Below, in pieces: positions 9,258-18,314 of a stretch of 64,000 bases of DNA. The translations under genes were made by a program, and so were the position numbers. Location of the stretch: positions 322,484 to 386,483 of the forward strand of contig JAHBVR010000005.1 in the NCBI GenBank assembly GCA_019637395.1, written 5' to 3'. The notes under the pieces are model-generated. The model saw only the letters and a list, made by a program, of their open reading frames with translations, made no database searches and had not been told where the DNA came from. Each line of letters begins with the position of its first letter. Within the stretch, counting starts at the first letter, position 1. This DNA is from Vulcanimicrobiota bacterium (lineage in GTDB: Bacteria > Vulcanimicrobiota > Xenobia > Xenobiales > JADMJV01).

Positions 9258-12200
9258 GTGTGAGTCCGGTTCATAGTTAAGATTGGGACTCAGCCAGCGC
9301 TCGACCTCGGCCAATTCCCAACCGGTGCGGCGGGCGTAGTCTTCGATCTGATCCTTGCCTACTTTACCCACCGCGAAGTAACGCGCTTCCGGCGAAGCGA
9401 AGTAGAAACCCGAAACCGAGCTGGCCGGCCACATGGCCAGACTCTCGGTGAGGGTGATGCCGGTGGCCGTGCCCGCATCCAGCATCGACCACAAGATCTT
9501 CTTGCCCTGATGGTCGGGGCAGGCCGGATAGCCGGGAGCCGGGCGGATGCCGCGATAGCGTTCCTTGATCAGGTCCCGGATTTCCAGCTTCTCGTCCTTA
9601 CCATAGCCCCATTCGCACCGCACCTTCAGGTGCAACAGTTCGGCCAGTCCTTCGGCCAGGCGGTCGGCCAGAGCTTTGGCCATGATCGAGTTGTAGTCGT
9701 CGTGCTCGGCGTTCAGCCGGGCCACAAATTCGTCCAGGCCGTGGCCGCTGGTCAGGGCGAAGGCCCCGATGGAATCAGGGCGATCCTGGGCAATAAAGTC
9801 GCTCAGGGCCAGATTGGGCAGCCCTTCGGCCCGCACCATCTGCTGGCGCAGGGTGGGCAGACGCCATCGGCCGCCCTCGATCAGGATGTCATCCCCTTCG
9901 GCCTGCGCCTCGAAAAAGCCGTAGACCGCCCTGGGCTTGAGGATCTTCTCATCAATGATGCGCTGCAGCAAGGCCTGGGCGTCATCAAACAACTTTTTGG
10001 CCTCCGCTCCCACCTGCGCGTCCTGGAAAATGCGCGGATAAGCGCCGCGCAGTTCCCAGGTGGTGAAGAAGGGCGTCCAGTCGATATAGGGCACGATTTC
10101 CGAGAGTTCCGGCTCCCAGCTGCGCACGCCGTAGAACTCGGGCCGGGCCAGTTTGGCTTCGCTCCAGTCCAGCCTCAGCCCGTTGGCGCGCGCCTGCTCC
10201 AGCGAAAGAAATCGTTCCTTGGCCTGGCCCTCACCGTGGCGGCGGCGCAGTTCCTGATAGTCCTGCTCTTGCTCGGCCAGATAGCCGGGCAAAGCGGCCG
10301 GATCGGTCAGGTTTTGCATGACCTGCACCACCCGTGAAGCGTCCTTGACGTGGATGGTGGGCTTGCCATAGCGGGGAGCGATTTTGACGGCCGTATGGGC
10401 GCGACTGGTGGTGGCGCCGCCGATCAGCAGGGGCAGGCCGACCTGCAGTCGCTCCATTTCTTTGGCTACGTGCACCATCTCGTCGAGAGACGGAGTGATC
10501 AGGCCGGAAAGGCCGATGGCCTGAACTTTCTGCTCTTTGGCGGTGGCCAGGATTTTCTCGCAGGGCACCATCACGCCCAGGTCGATGACTTCATAGGAAT
10601 TGCAGCGCAGCACCACGCTGACGATGTTTTTGCCGATGTCATGCACATCGCCTTTGACGGTGGCCAACAGCACCGTGCCTTTGCTGGAACTGGCTCCGGC
10701 CCGCTCCTTCTCCATGAAGGGTTCCAGGTAGGCCACCGCTTTCTTCATGACGCGGGCGCTCTTGACCACCTGAGGCAAGAACATCTTGCCCGCTCCGAAC
10801 AGATCGCCGACCACGTTCATACCGTCCATCATGGGGCCTTCGATGACGGCCAGGGGTCGGCCCAGGGCCAGGCGCGCTTCTTCCACGTCCTCATCGATGT
10901 GTTCGACCAGACCTTTGACCAGAGCGTGCTTGAGACGTTCGGCTACCGGCCAATTGCGCCATTCGGCCGTTTCTTTCACCACCGGGCCACCCCCGGCGGC
11001 CGCGTTCTTGGCCTTCAGCTCTTCGGCGAAGGCCACCAGGCGTTCGGTGGCGTCAGGGCGGCGGAAGAGCAGCACATCCTCGACGTGAGCCAGCAGCTCG
11101 GCTGGAATTTCCTCATAGACACTGAGCATGCCGGCGTTGACGATGCCGAAGTCCAGACCGTTTTTGATGGCGTGGTAGAGGAAGGCGGCGTGCATGGCCT
11201 CGCGCACCGGATTGTTGCCGCGGAAGGAAAAGGAGACGTTGGAAATGCCGCCCACCGTCAGACAGCCCGGGCAGGCTTTTTTGATGTCGCCCACCGCCTC
11301 GATGAAGTGCAGCCCGTAGAGGTCGTGTTCTTCCATGCCGGTGGCCACGGTCAGCACGTTGGGGTCGAAGATAATGTCCTCGGCGGCGAAGTCGAGCTTC
11401 TCGCGCAGCAAGTTGAAGGCTCGTTGGCACACGGCCAGCTTGCGCTCGCGGGTGTCGGCCTGGCCGTTTTCGTCGAAGGCCATGACCACGGCGGCCGCGC
11501 CGTAGCGCTGCAGCAGGCGAGCGCGGCGCAGGAATTCGCTTTCTCCGTCTTTGAGGCTGATGGAGTTGACGACGCACTTGCCCTGCACGCAACGCAAACC
11601 GGCTTCGAGCACATCCCAGCGCGAACTGTCCAGCATCAGCGGAACCTTGGAAATATCCGGTTCCGAACCGATCAGGTTGAGGAAACGCACCATGGTGGCC
11701 TGGGAGTCGATCATTCCCTCGTCCATGTTGATGTCGAGCAGGTTGGCCCCGTTTTCCACCTGCTGGCGGGCCACCGCCAGCGCTTTTTCCAGGTCGCCCT
11801 GGCGAATGAGTTCGGCGAACTTGGGGCTGCCGGTGATGTTGGTGCGTTCCCCGATCATCGAGAACCCGGTGGTGGGTTTCAGGGTGTAGGCCTCCAGGCC
11901 GGCCACGCTGAGATGGCAGTTGCGCTCCGGGCGCCGGCGCGGCTCCAGACTGGCGATGTCCCTGGCCAGTCTTTCGATGTTCTCCGGTCCGGTGCCGCAA
12001 CAGCCGCCGGCAATGTTGAGCCAGCCCTGGCGCGCGTATTCGCAGAGCACCTCGGAAAAATGTTCGGGCGTTTCGTCGAAGCCGCCCATGGCGTTGGGCA
12101 GTCCGGCGTTGGGATAGCAACTGATGTAGCAATCGGCCAGGTTGTGCAGTTCTTCCAGGAAGGGGCGCAATTCATCCGCGCCCAGAGCGCAGTTGAGGCC

Positions 12201-12911
12201 CACCGAGAACGGCCGGGCGTGGCGCACGCTGGCCCAGAAGGCTTCGACCGTTTGCCCGGACAGAGTCCGTCCCGATTTGTCGATGATGGTCACCGAAATC
12301 ATCAGGGGAACGCGCCGGCCGGCTTTTTCGAAGGCGTCTTCCAGGCGGAACAGGCCGGCTTTGAGGTTCAGGGTGTCGGTGATGGTCTCGTAGAGCAGAA
12401 CGTCCACGCCACCCTGCAGCAGGGCCACCATCTGTTCGTAGTAGGCGTCGGCCATTTCCTCAAAGTTGGAAGCCCGGAAGCCCGGGTCGTTGGGGTCGAC
12501 GGCCAGCGAGCAGGTCTTGGTGGTGGGGCCGATCGAGCCGGCCACGAAGCGTTTTCTGCCGTCTTCTTTTTCGGCGAGGTCGGCGGCCCGGCGGGCCACC
12601 CGGGCGCCGGCCAGGTTGAGCTCGCTGACCAGCGACTGCATTTCGTAATCGGCCTGAGAAATGGCGTTGCTGCTGAAGGTGTTGGTTTCCACCATGTCGG
12701 CGCCGGCCCGGAAATATTCGAGGTGAATAGCTTCCACCACTTCCGGCCGGGTCAGATTGAGCAGGTCGCAGTTGCCTTTCAGGCTGCCGGGATGGTTGGC
12801 GAAGCGTTGGCCGCGGTACTGCTCCTCGGTGATCTCGCGGCGTTGCAGCATCGTGCCCATGCCGCCGTCGAGGATAAGAATGCGCTGTTTGACAAGGTCT
12901 TCAATATGCAA
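9243..12911 (-). CDS. metH: Cobalamin-dependent methionine synthase
   Basis: MetH transfers the methyl group of 5-methyltetrahydrofolate to homocysteine through methylcobalamin. The 1222-residue product has all four modules: a homocysteine-binding barrel ([13 protein letters not shown] near the start, zinc cysteines in [12 protein letters not shown]), a pterin-binding barrel ([16 protein letters not shown], about 355 onward), the cobalamin cap plus Rossmann module ([16 protein letters not shown], with the cobalt-ligand histidine) and the AdoMet reactivation domain (about 890-1222, [12 protein letters not shown]). Length matches the E. coli enzyme. The start is TTG at 12911 with GGAG about 10 bases upstream. 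The leader (12912-13010) is too short for an obvious cobalamin riboswitch and none was seen. It ends 15 bases inside the 3' end of the convergent sensor kinase gene. Confidence 0.97.
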   Translation of the reverse strand: MHIEDLVKQRILILDGGMGTMLQRREITEEQYRGQRFANHPGSLKGNCDLLNLTRPEVVEAIHLEYFRAGADMVETNTFSSNAISQADYEMQSLVSELNLAGARVARRAADLAEKEDGRKRFVAGSIGPTTKTCSLAVDPNDPGFRASNFEEMADAYYEQMVALLQGGVDVLLYETITDTLNLKAGLFRLEDAFEKAGRRVPLMISVTIIDKSGRTLSGQTVEAFWASVRHARPFSVGLNCALGADELRPFLEELHNLADCYISCYPNAGLPNAMGGFDETPEHFSEVLCEYARQGWLNIAGGCCGTGPENIERLARDIASLEPRRRPERNCHLSVAGLEAYTLKPTTGFSMIGERTNITGSPKFAELIRQGDLEKALAVARQQVENGANLLDINMDEGMIDSQATMVRFLNLIGSEPDISKVPLMLDSSRWDVLEAGLRCVQGKCVVNSISLKDGESEFLRRARLLQRYGAAAVVMAFDENGQADTRERKLAVCQRAFNLLREKLDFAAEDIIFDPNVLTVATGMEEHDLYGLHFIEAVGDIKKACPGCLTVGGISNVSFSFRGNNPVREAMHAAFLYHAIKNGLDFGIVNAGMLSVYEEIPAELLAHVEDVLLFRRPDATERLVAFAEELKAKNAAAGGGPVVKETAEWRNWPVAERLKHALVKGLVEHIDEDVEEARLALGRPLAVIEGPMMDGMNVVGDLFGAGKMFLPQVVKSARVMKKAVAYLEPFMEKERAGASSSKGTVLLATVKGDVHDIGKNIVSVVLRCNSYEVIDLGVMVPCEKILATAKEQKVQAIGLSGLITPSLDEMVHVAKEMERLQVGLPLLIGGATTSRAHTAVKIAPRYGKPTIHVKDASRVVQVMQNLTDPAALPGYLAEQEQDYQELRRRHGEGQAKERFLSLEQARANGLRLDWSEAKLARPEFYGVRSWEPELSEIVPYIDWTPFFTTWELRGAYPRIFQDAQVGAEAKKLFDDAQALLQRIIDEKILKPRAVYGFFEAQAEGDDILIEGGRWRLPTLRQQMVRAEGLPNLALSDFIAQDRPDSIGAFALTSGHGLDEFVARLNAEHDDYNSIMAKALADRLAEGLAELLHLKVRCEWGYGKDEKLEIRDLIKERYRGIRPAPGYPACPDHQGKKILWSMLDAGTATGITLTESLAMWPASSVSGFYFASPEARYFAVGKVGKDQIEDYARRTGWELAEVERWLSPNLNYEPDSHLVVR

Positions 12912-13010
12912 GGCTGAGGTTCTCCATTAACCACCTATGCAGCCCGGGACCCCAGGTTTGTAGGAGAGATAATCCAGTGTTCCAGACTGTTCTCCAGAGT
13001 TCCCCTTGGA

Positions 13011-13043
13011 CAAACAAAAAGACCGGCCTGGCAGCCGGTCTTT
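13011..13043 (-). terminator. Rho-independent terminator
   Basis: A perfect 10-base-pair stem, AAAGACCGGC (13018-13027) with GCCGGTCTTT (13034-13043), has a 6-base loop. Read on the minus strand it is followed by TTTTTGTTTG. It lies 24 bases after the stop of the small glycine-rich gene and upstream of metH, so it insulates metH from that gene. Confidence 0.85.
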
Positions 13044-13066
13044 CTGATTGCTAGAGGAACGAACCC

Positions 13067-13342
13067 TTAGAGAAGAGCGCGAGCGGACTCGGAGTTTTTA
13101 TTCGCCGAGGCCATCTTGTCTTTCTGAATGCCGAAAGTGATGTCGTTGATCGAGGTCATGAGTTTGGCCACGTTAGCGCGGTCATTCTCATCGGCTTTCT
13201 TCAATTCGAGCTGGGTCTGGCGCTGCGTCGAGAGGGCTTGACGCTGGTCGGTGACCCGCATTTGCTCGTCTTGAGCCGCCTGATTGAAGTTGGTAACCTG
13301 GCCGCCGCCACCACCGCCGCCACCTACTCCGCCGATTGCCAT
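13067..13342 (-). CDS. Small glycine-rich helical protein, function unknown
   Basis: The 91-residue product starts MAIGGVGGGGGGGG and continues as a charged, Gln/Lys/Asp-rich amphipathic helix (about residues 15-91) ending ..NSESARALL. There is no signal peptide, cysteine or known motif. The start at 13342 is chosen over longer in-frame extensions because a perfect AGGAGGA (13351-13357) sits 8 bases upstream. It is a monocistronic unit: an AT-rich leader with a 9-base inverted repeat upstream, the strongest Shine-Dalgarno in the window and a strong terminator downstream. This suggests high, separately controlled expression. Size and shape recall polymerising helical-hairpin proteins such as secretion needles or WXG100 proteins, but no diagnostic residue supports either. 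Confidence 0.75.
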   Translation of the reverse strand: MAIGGVGGGGGGGGQVTNFNQAAQDEQMRVTDQRQALSTQRQTQLELKKADENDRANVAKLMTSINDITFGIQKDKMASANKNSESARALL

Positions 13343-13418
13343 AAAATGTTTCCTCCTGATTCCTTCGTTGCTTGCATTCAGTTTTACATATGAGCAAGCC
13401 TTTGGGAGCCCTGAGATG

Positions 13419-13453
13419 TTAACTTTTATGTGTTTTTGTTTCAGAAAAGTTAA
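13419..13453. promoter_or_regulatory. Perfect 9-base inverted repeat in an AT-rich leader
   Basis: TTAACTTTT (13419-13427) and AAAAGTTAA (13445-13453) are perfect inverted copies separated by 17 bases, in a locally AT-rich stretch of a GC-rich genome. The element lies between the stop of the kinase-WD40 gene and the start of the small glycine-rich gene (both minus strand). No T-run follows, so it is not a standard terminator. It could be an operator for the small gene or an mRNA hairpin at the end of the kinase transcript. Confidence 0.4.
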
Positions 13454-13469
13454 AACTCTATTTAGCTGG

Positions 13470-15221
13470 TCAACATGAGGCGGACTCGGGCAGGCGCCAC
13501 TGGCAGATTTTTCCATCGCCTCCGCCGCTGGCAACCAATTGTCCGGCGCTGTCGTAGGCCAGACAACGGACCCATTGTTCATGTGCTTCGCTCTGCAGCA
13601 GCAGGCGGCCCCCGTCCAGGCGAAAGGCGCGCAGGTAGCGATCGGCGCATGCCGTCAGAACCAGATTGTGCTGGGCCTGAGCCGTCCAGATCATGCCTTT
13701 GTGGCCGCGCAGACAGCGCACCTCGCGTTTTTCTTGAAGTTCCCAGGCGCGTACCGTCATGTCCGCGCAACAAGTGAGCAGACCCCCTCCCTCACGCATG
13801 AAGCGCACCCCCTGGACCCGCGAACTGTGGCCCAGCAGGCTACCCCCATAGGTGGCCTCGGGCAAGGACCAGAGATGCACCGCCTTATCGTCTCCGGCCG
13901 TGACCAGCCAGTTGCCGGCGGGGTCGATGGCCAGACTGTTGGCCGAGCCCTGGTGGGCCGACCAGCGATTGGGCTTTTCCAGGGTGGGCCCGAGCAGACA
14001 GCATTCGCCGTTGAGCAAGCAGGCCGCCACCAGGGGCTGGGCGGGATGAAAGGCCAGACTGTTGACTGCGGGCCCCTTGTCCAGCAGTGGAAAACCCTCG
14101 CCCTGCGGAGCGAGTGCGCTCCAGAGACGGATCGAGCCGTCCTGAGCGCCACTCACCAGGTAGGTTCCGTCGGCGGAAAGGGCCAGACTATGAATGGGAG
14201 CCTCGTGGGCTTGCTGGCTGTGCTGTAACTCCATCTGCGGCCAGCTCCAGCTACGCCAACAACCGTCGCGGCCGGCCGAATAGAGGCGACCGCCGGCTGA
14301 GTCCAGGCAGAGGGCGTAGACGCCGCCGCTGTGGGCTCGTTTGTGGGCCAGAGCTTCGAAGCCGGGCAGGCCGGCTGGAGCCGATTTGGGAGAGACCTCC
14401 AGACCCAGGCTGGTCAGAAAAGCCCTCATGGAGCCGGTTCGTTGCAGAGGGTCGAGCTGCAGGCCCTGGTAAATAGCCTGGCGCAGCCTCTCGGACAGGG
14501 TTTCCAGGGGAGCCAGGAGTTCGCCCCGCAGGCGCGCGCGTGCGTCCGGGGGAGGGCCGCCGCTGGCCAGATGGTACAGGCTGGCGGCCAGCGCATAAAC
14601 GTCGGCCGCCGGCGTTAGAGCCACCCGCTCATATTGTTCAGGTGGAGAATAGCCGGGCGAGACCTCTCCCTGACTCCCCCAAGTACCCTCCTGCATACGG
14701 GCGGTGCCGAAGTCCAGGATGACATAGCGGCCGTGATGGGTCAAAAAGAGGTTGTCGGGCTTCAAGTCGGAGTGGATCAATCCGGCCGCGTGCACCAGCA
14801 GCATGGCCTGGCCCACTTGTGAGGCCAGGTCGAGCATGCGATGCAGCGACATGGATCCCGCCTGTTTTAATCCGGCGCTGAGGGTAATGCCTTGCAGCAG
14901 TTCTTCCACCAGATAAGCAGTGCCGTTGGCGCGGAAATTCCCCAGCACACGGACCACTCCCGGATGATAGAAGCGTTCGAGGGTGGTTCCCTCGCGCAGA
15001 AAGCTTTCGACGCCGCGTTGAAAGGCGGGGTCGTTATCCGAGAAGATGGAGTTGCCCTGGCGGCGGCAGCCGCTGGGAAAGAACTCCTTGATGGCTACCG
15101 GCAAGCGCCAACTGCCCTGAGTGGCTGCATAAGTGAGACTGAAGCCGCCCTGTCCGACCACTTCTCCGATTTGAAATTGACCGTCGCCAAGCAAGCTGCC
15201 CGGCGCCAGGGGCTCACGCAC
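13470..15221 (-). CDS. Ser/Thr protein kinase fused to a WD40 beta-propeller
   Basis: The 583-residue cytoplasmic protein has an N-terminal Hanks-type kinase (about residues 15-275) and six to seven WD40 repeats (about 290-583, for example SLALSADGTYLVSGAQDGSI and NSLAIDPAGNWLVTAGDDKA). Kinase motifs are the Gly-rich loop GQGGFSLTY, the lysine in VAIKEFF, DFGTA and a P+1 region SPGYSPPEQY. The catalytic loop reads HSDLKPDN, so the Arg of HRD is Ser while the catalytic Asp and Asn remain; it is probably active but independent of activation-loop phosphorylation. No membrane segment is present. The propeller probably recruits substrates or partners. The start is GTG at 15221, 8 bases after the adenylate-kinase-like gene, suggesting co-transcription. 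Confidence 0.9.
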   Translation of the reverse strand: MREPLAPGSLLGDGQFQIGEVVGQGGFSLTYAATQGSWRLPVAIKEFFPSGCRRQGNSIFSDNDPAFQRGVESFLREGTTLERFYHPGVVRVLGNFRANGTAYLVEELLQGITLSAGLKQAGSMSLHRMLDLASQVGQAMLLVHAAGLIHSDLKPDNLFLTHHGRYVILDFGTARMQEGTWGSQGEVSPGYSPPEQYERVALTPAADVYALAASLYHLASGGPPPDARARLRGELLAPLETLSERLRQAIYQGLQLDPLQRTGSMRAFLTSLGLEVSPKSAPAGLPGFEALAHKRAHSGGVYALCLDSAGGRLYSAGRDGCWRSWSWPQMELQHSQQAHEAPIHSLALSADGTYLVSGAQDGSIRLWSALAPQGEGFPLLDKGPAVNSLAFHPAQPLVAACLLNGECCLLGPTLEKPNRWSAHQGSANSLAIDPAGNWLVTAGDDKAVHLWSLPEATYGGSLLGHSSRVQGVRFMREGGGLLTCCADMTVRAWELQEKREVRCLRGHKGMIWTAQAQHNLVLTACADRYLRAFRLDGGRLLLQSEAHEQWVRCLAYDSAGQLVASGGGDGKICQWRLPESASC

Positions 15222-15229
15222 CTTCCGCG

Positions 15230-15979
15230 CTAGACGGCCAGCATGCGCACGGGGGCGCTATGGAAGTTGTCCACCAGGGCTTCCAGGACGTCGGCGGTGT
15301 CCTGGCGATCCTTCTCGTCATCGACCTGGAAATACGCGCCGCGCTGACGGGCGGCCTGCACGACCGGAGTGCAATCGGCGCACTTCTGCTCAGGAGTGGA
15401 GAGTTCGATGAGGCGGAGGCCTTCGAGTTCTTCCAGCAGTGCTTCCGCTTTGTGGTGTTTGAAATCTTCGGGGTAAGCGTCCAGTACCATGCCGCGCTCC
15501 TGCACGTCGGGCTGCTCCACCCGCTTGGCCACCAGATCGTAAAGCAGCAGAGCCGGGGATTGGTCGCCGCCGTCCAGGGCTTTTTGGAGATTCACTCCCA
15601 GTTCGGAGCCGCTGCTGACTTCTTGTTTGATCATGTCGCCCATGTTCAGATGGACGAGGCCCAGGTTGTGGGCGATGGTTTCCGCCTGGTCCTTCTTGGA
15701 TGAATCGTGGGTGCCGAGCAGCACCACCATCAGCGGGGAGGGATTGGCGGCGGCGGCGATGGCGATGCCGGTCTGCTTGGAAAGGCTTTCCATGTTGGGA
15801 TAGCCCGAGGGCCGAGCCTGGGCGGGTTGAGCCGGAGTCGGGGCGGAGTTGAGCTGGACGCTGTCCGGGACCAGCTTATATTCTGAGTCGCCCACGTGGG
15901 CACGCGGAGCCACCGCGCCCCAGGGGTTCCCCGTGCACATCGGCTTCCTTGCGTTCAGACTGGACGAGATCGAGTTCAT
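15230..15979 (-). CDS. Adenylate-kinase-like protein with a degenerate P-loop
   Basis: The 249-residue product has an N-terminal disordered stretch (about 80 residues, Pro/Ala/Ser-rich). A core then follows the adenylate kinase order: a beta strand and P-loop position (VVLLGTHDSSKKDQAETIA), LVHLNMGDMIKQEV (compare the family's H-S-T-G-D-M-L-R), SELGVNLQKALDGG, a helix, then GMVLDAYPEDFKHHKAEAL (compare G-F-I-L-D-G-F-P-R-T). The P-loop GxxGxGKG of true kinases has become GTHDSSKKD, losing two glycines, and the Arg of FPRT is missing. It therefore probably binds or senses nucleotide, or acts as a scaffold, rather than catalysing. It lies between a SpoU methyltransferase and a Ser/Thr kinase. 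The exact start is uncertain. Confidence 0.6.
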   Translation of the reverse strand: MNSISSSLNARKPMCTGNPWGAVAPRAHVGDSEYKLVPDSVQLNSAPTPAQPAQARPSGYPNMESLSKQTGIAIAAAANPSPLMVVLLGTHDSSKKDQAETIAHNLGLVHLNMGDMIKQEVSSGSELGVNLQKALDGGDQSPALLLYDLVAKRVEQPDVQERGMVLDAYPEDFKHHKAEALLEELEGLRLIELSTPEQKCADCTPVVQAARQRGAYFQVDDEKDRQDTADVLEALVDNFHSAPVRMLAV

Positions 15980-16075
15980 CGCTCTATTACAATACCGTCC
16001 AGGCTGGCCGGATCGGTTGCCGAGTTATGAACTCATCACCAGGCAGTCCCCCTTGGTTCCAGGAGCAGGGGGGTC

Positions 16076-16807
16076 CTAGGGGGAGACGGCAGTCCCCCCT
16101 ATATCTAGGGTTCGGCGGTATTCAAAAAGCACGATGGCGGCGCTGGTGGCGGCGTTTAGCGACTCGCAACCGTGCTCCATCGGGATGGTGCAAAGAGCTT
16201 GCACTTCCAGACTCAACCCGTGGGCTTCGTTACCGACCACCAGGCCCCAACGCCGCGGCCAGTGCATGGAGTACAGGTCACGCCCCCCGCGCGGCGAGAG
16301 TCCCACCAGCGGATACCCGGCCAGCTCTTCGCCCGACTTGAGCCGGTAGACGGGCAAATGGAAGATGGCGCCGGCGCTGGCGCGCACCACCTTGGGATTG
16401 AAGGGGTCGACCCCACCCAGGCAGACCAGGGCCTCCATGCCGGCCGCCCAGGCGCTACGCATGAGCGTGCCCAGATTGCCCGGGTCGGAAAGCCCGTCGG
16501 CCACGACCAGGCGATTGTACTGGTGCAGATCGGGCCAGGGGCGAACTTCCACCACGCCCACTACCCCCTGGTGCGCTTCGCTGAGGCGGTCGAGCAACTC
16601 CGAGTCTACATGCCAGCCGGGTACGCCCAGGTCGAGGTCATGCCGGGCCGGGTCAAAGAAGATCTCGCGCAATTGATGATGGCCGTTGTGTGCCTCCAAT
16701 AACAACTTGGGCCCCTCCACCAGGAAGAGCCCCAAGTCGCGCCTCACCGAGGCCTTGTCCAGCTGCAGCAACTGCTTTAGCTTCGGACTATGCCTTCCCA
16801 GCTTCAC
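16076..16807 (-). CDS. SpoU/TrmH-family RNA 2'-O-ribose methyltransferase
   Basis: The 243-residue SPOUT methyltransferase uses S-adenosylmethionine to methylate a ribose 2'-OH in rRNA or tRNA. An N-terminal L30e-like substrate-binding domain (about 1-95, FLVEGPKLLLEAHN) is followed by the knotted catalytic domain with motif 1 DGLSDPGNLGTLMRSA, motif 2 GLVVGNEAHGLS and motif 3 IPMEHGCESLNAATSAAI. The conserved Asn in motif 1, Glu in motif 2 and Ser/Asn in motif 3 are intact. Domain layout matches the RlmB/TsnR type; the target nucleotide cannot be told. It starts one base after the korB stop. Its last codons lie in a short hairpin repeat (16077-16101). Confidence 0.9.
   Translation of the reverse strand: MKLGRHSPKLKQLLQLDKASVRRDLGLFLVEGPKLLLEAHNGHHQLREIFFDPARHDLDLGVPGWHVDSELLDRLSEAHQGVVGVVEVRPWPDLHQYNRLVVADGLSDPGNLGTLMRSAWAAGMEALVCLGGVDPFNPKVVRASAGAIFHLPVYRLKSGEELAGYPLVGLSPRGGRDLYSMHWPRRWGLVVGNEAHGLSLEVQALCTIPMEHGCESLNAATSAAIVLFEYRRTLDIGGTAVSP
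16077..16101. repeat. Hairpin repeat, copy 1
   Basis: TAGGGGG (16077-16083), an 11-base loop AGACGGCAGTC, then CCCCCTA (16095-16101) form a 7-base-pair hairpin. The same layout and nearly the same sequence occur at 39616-39640, also at the 3' end of a gene. A partial copy (GGCAGTCCCCCT) lies 46 bases away at 16042-16053. Here it overlaps the SpoU stop codon. No T-run follows it on the minus strand. Confidence 0.55.
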
Positions 16808-16808
16808 C

Positions 16809-18314
16809 CTATAGGGCTGCTTCGGCGGCGGCAGCCGTGAGCCAGCCCTTGGGCTTGAGGTCCTGGTCGACGACCACCAGGGCGGGGAGGCCGAGTTTGC
16901 CCATCTGATGGAAAGCTTGGGACAGGGAGGAGCCGGCGGTAACGTAGCCTTCTTTGCAGGTGGCTACTTGCTCGACGGTGATCGAAGCGGGGTCACTGAC
17001 CAGGGTGGCCACCCGCAGCAGGTCGCCCGAGGTCAGGGTGGCGGCGTAGCAGCCCTGACCGTCCACGATGACCGCGCAGGGGCAGCCGTGCTCTTGCATG
17101 ACCTCCAGAGCCTGTTTGAAGCTGGCTCCCGAGGAGACCTGGGGCAGCTTGCCCAGGCTGAGTTCGCCGGCTTGCTTGCGCAAAGCGCCCAGAGCCTGGG
17201 CCGAATAACCGCGGGACCAGCCTTGCAGCATTTCTTCGCCCAGTTCCGGGGAACTCCCGGTGAGGGTGTGGTTCTCGCTGCCGTCCGCGCCCACCGACCA
17301 CAGATCGGAGGAACACAGCAGCCCGCGCAGATCGCCTTTGCCCTTGAGCTTGCGCGCCTCGGCCACCTGTTGCATCACGCCCTCTTCGTAAAGCGGGTGC
17401 TCTACGGAACGCAGCACTCCGATCGGTACCGGGAAGGCCGGGAAAGTGAAACGGCTCAGCAGGTAAGCCAGGGTCGCGTCGTCGCGGTACTGATCGTGGA
17501 CCATCAGTTCCTCGACGGGCACGTCTTCCACCACCTCGGGAATCATGGTCCTGGCGTTGAGGCGGATGCCTTTGTTGCCGGTCTGGCCGAAAACCATGGG
17601 CTTGCCGTGCTCGAGCACCAGCACGTTGTCTTTCTTGGTGGCGTTGTCTTTGACGTGGTCCCAGGCGCCGTCGTTGAAGATGTTGCAGTTTTGCATGATC
17701 TCGATGAAAGAGGCGCCTTTGTGCTGGATCGCCTGCTTCATCATCTCGCCCAGATGCTTGATGTCGGTGTCTACCGAGCGGGCCACGAAAGTCGCCTCGG
17801 CCGCCAGGGCCACGCTCAACGGGTTGAGCGGATTCTCCAGCGAGCCCATGGGCGAGGACTTGGTCTTGGCGCCGGCCAGTGAGGTAGGCGAATACTGGCC
17901 CTTGGTCAGACCGTAGATGCGGTTATTGAAGAGCAGCAAAGTCACGTTGACATTCCGGCGCAGCACGTGCAGCAAGTGATTGCCGCCAATCGAAAACCCG
18001 TCACCGTCGCCGCTGATGATGAAGACGTGCAGATCAGGGCGGGCGATCTTCAGACCGGTGGCCAGGGTTGGGGCGCGGCCATGGATCGAGTGGATGCCGT
18101 AGGTGTCCATATAATAGGGAAAGCGGCTGGAGCAACCGATGCCCGAGATGAACACGAAGTTTTCGCGGGCGATGCCCAGTTCGGGCAGCACCTTCTGCAT
18201 CTGGGCCAGAATCGAGTAGTCGCCGCAGCCCGGACACCAGCGCACCTCCTGGTCGCTGGAGTAGTCCTTGCGATTTTGAGGCGGAACGACGGGAAGTAAC
18301 AGCTCGAGGGACAC
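16809..18314 (-). CDS. korB: 2-oxoacid:ferredoxin oxidoreductase beta subunit with a C-terminal CBS pair
   Basis: With KorA, this subunit oxidatively decarboxylates a 2-oxoacid (probably 2-oxoglutarate) to acyl-CoA, reducing ferredoxin. The first about 340 of 501 residues are a standard KorB: CPGCGDYSILA (iron-sulfur and TPP cysteines), GIGCSSRFPYYM, SIHGRAPTLATG, the TPP/Mg motif SGDGDGFSIGGNH with NNRIYGLTKGQYSPTS, and a late cysteine in MQNCNIF. The remaining about 160 residues carry two CBS motifs (VSSGASFKQALEVMQEHG and VTAGSSLSQAFHQMGKLG). CBS pairs usually bind adenosine nucleotides, so an energy-charge control of the enzyme is a reasonable inference. The KorB-CBS fusion is not the usual architecture. 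Order is CBS gene, korA, korB. Confidence 0.92.
   Translation of the reverse strand: MSLELLLPVVPPQNRKDYSSDQEVRWCPGCGDYSILAQMQKVLPELGIARENFVFISGIGCSSRFPYYMDTYGIHSIHGRAPTLATGLKIARPDLHVFIISGDGDGFSIGGNHLLHVLRRNVNVTLLLFNNRIYGLTKGQYSPTSLAGAKTKSSPMGSLENPLNPLSVALAAEATFVARSVDTDIKHLGEMMKQAIQHKGASFIEIMQNCNIFNDGAWDHVKDNATKKDNVLVLEHGKPMVFGQTGNKGIRLNARTMIPEVVEDVPVEELMVHDQYRDDATLAYLLSRFTFPAFPVPIGVLRSVEHPLYEEGVMQQVAEARKLKGKGDLRGLLCSSDLWSVGADGSENHTLTGSSPELGEEMLQGWSRGYSAQALGALRKQAGELSLGKLPQVSSGASFKQALEVMQEHGCPCAVIVDGQGCYAATLTSGDLLRVATLVSDPASITVEQVATCKEGYVTAGSSLSQAFHQMGKLGLPALVVVDQDLKPKGWLTAAAAEAAL

Noticed and set aside
10350-12917. Plus-strand open frame of 855 codons
   Set aside because: It is entirely antisense to metH and its residues are His/Gly/Val/Gln-rich, as expected from reading a GC-rich gene backwards. 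metH is certain.
12912-13010. Possible cobalamin or SAM riboswitch before metH
   Set aside because: Only about 100 bases are available after the upstream terminator, and no B12-box or SAM-I-like helices were recognised.
13067-13342. Type III secretion needle or WXG100 protein
   Set aside because: Size and helicity are similar, but no WXG motif and no conserved needle C-terminus was found, and there are no secretion genes nearby.
13419-13453. Inverted repeat as a terminator of the kinase-WD40 gene
   Set aside because: No T-run follows the stem on the minus strand and the loop is 17 bases long, so it is listed as a possible operator or hairpin instead.
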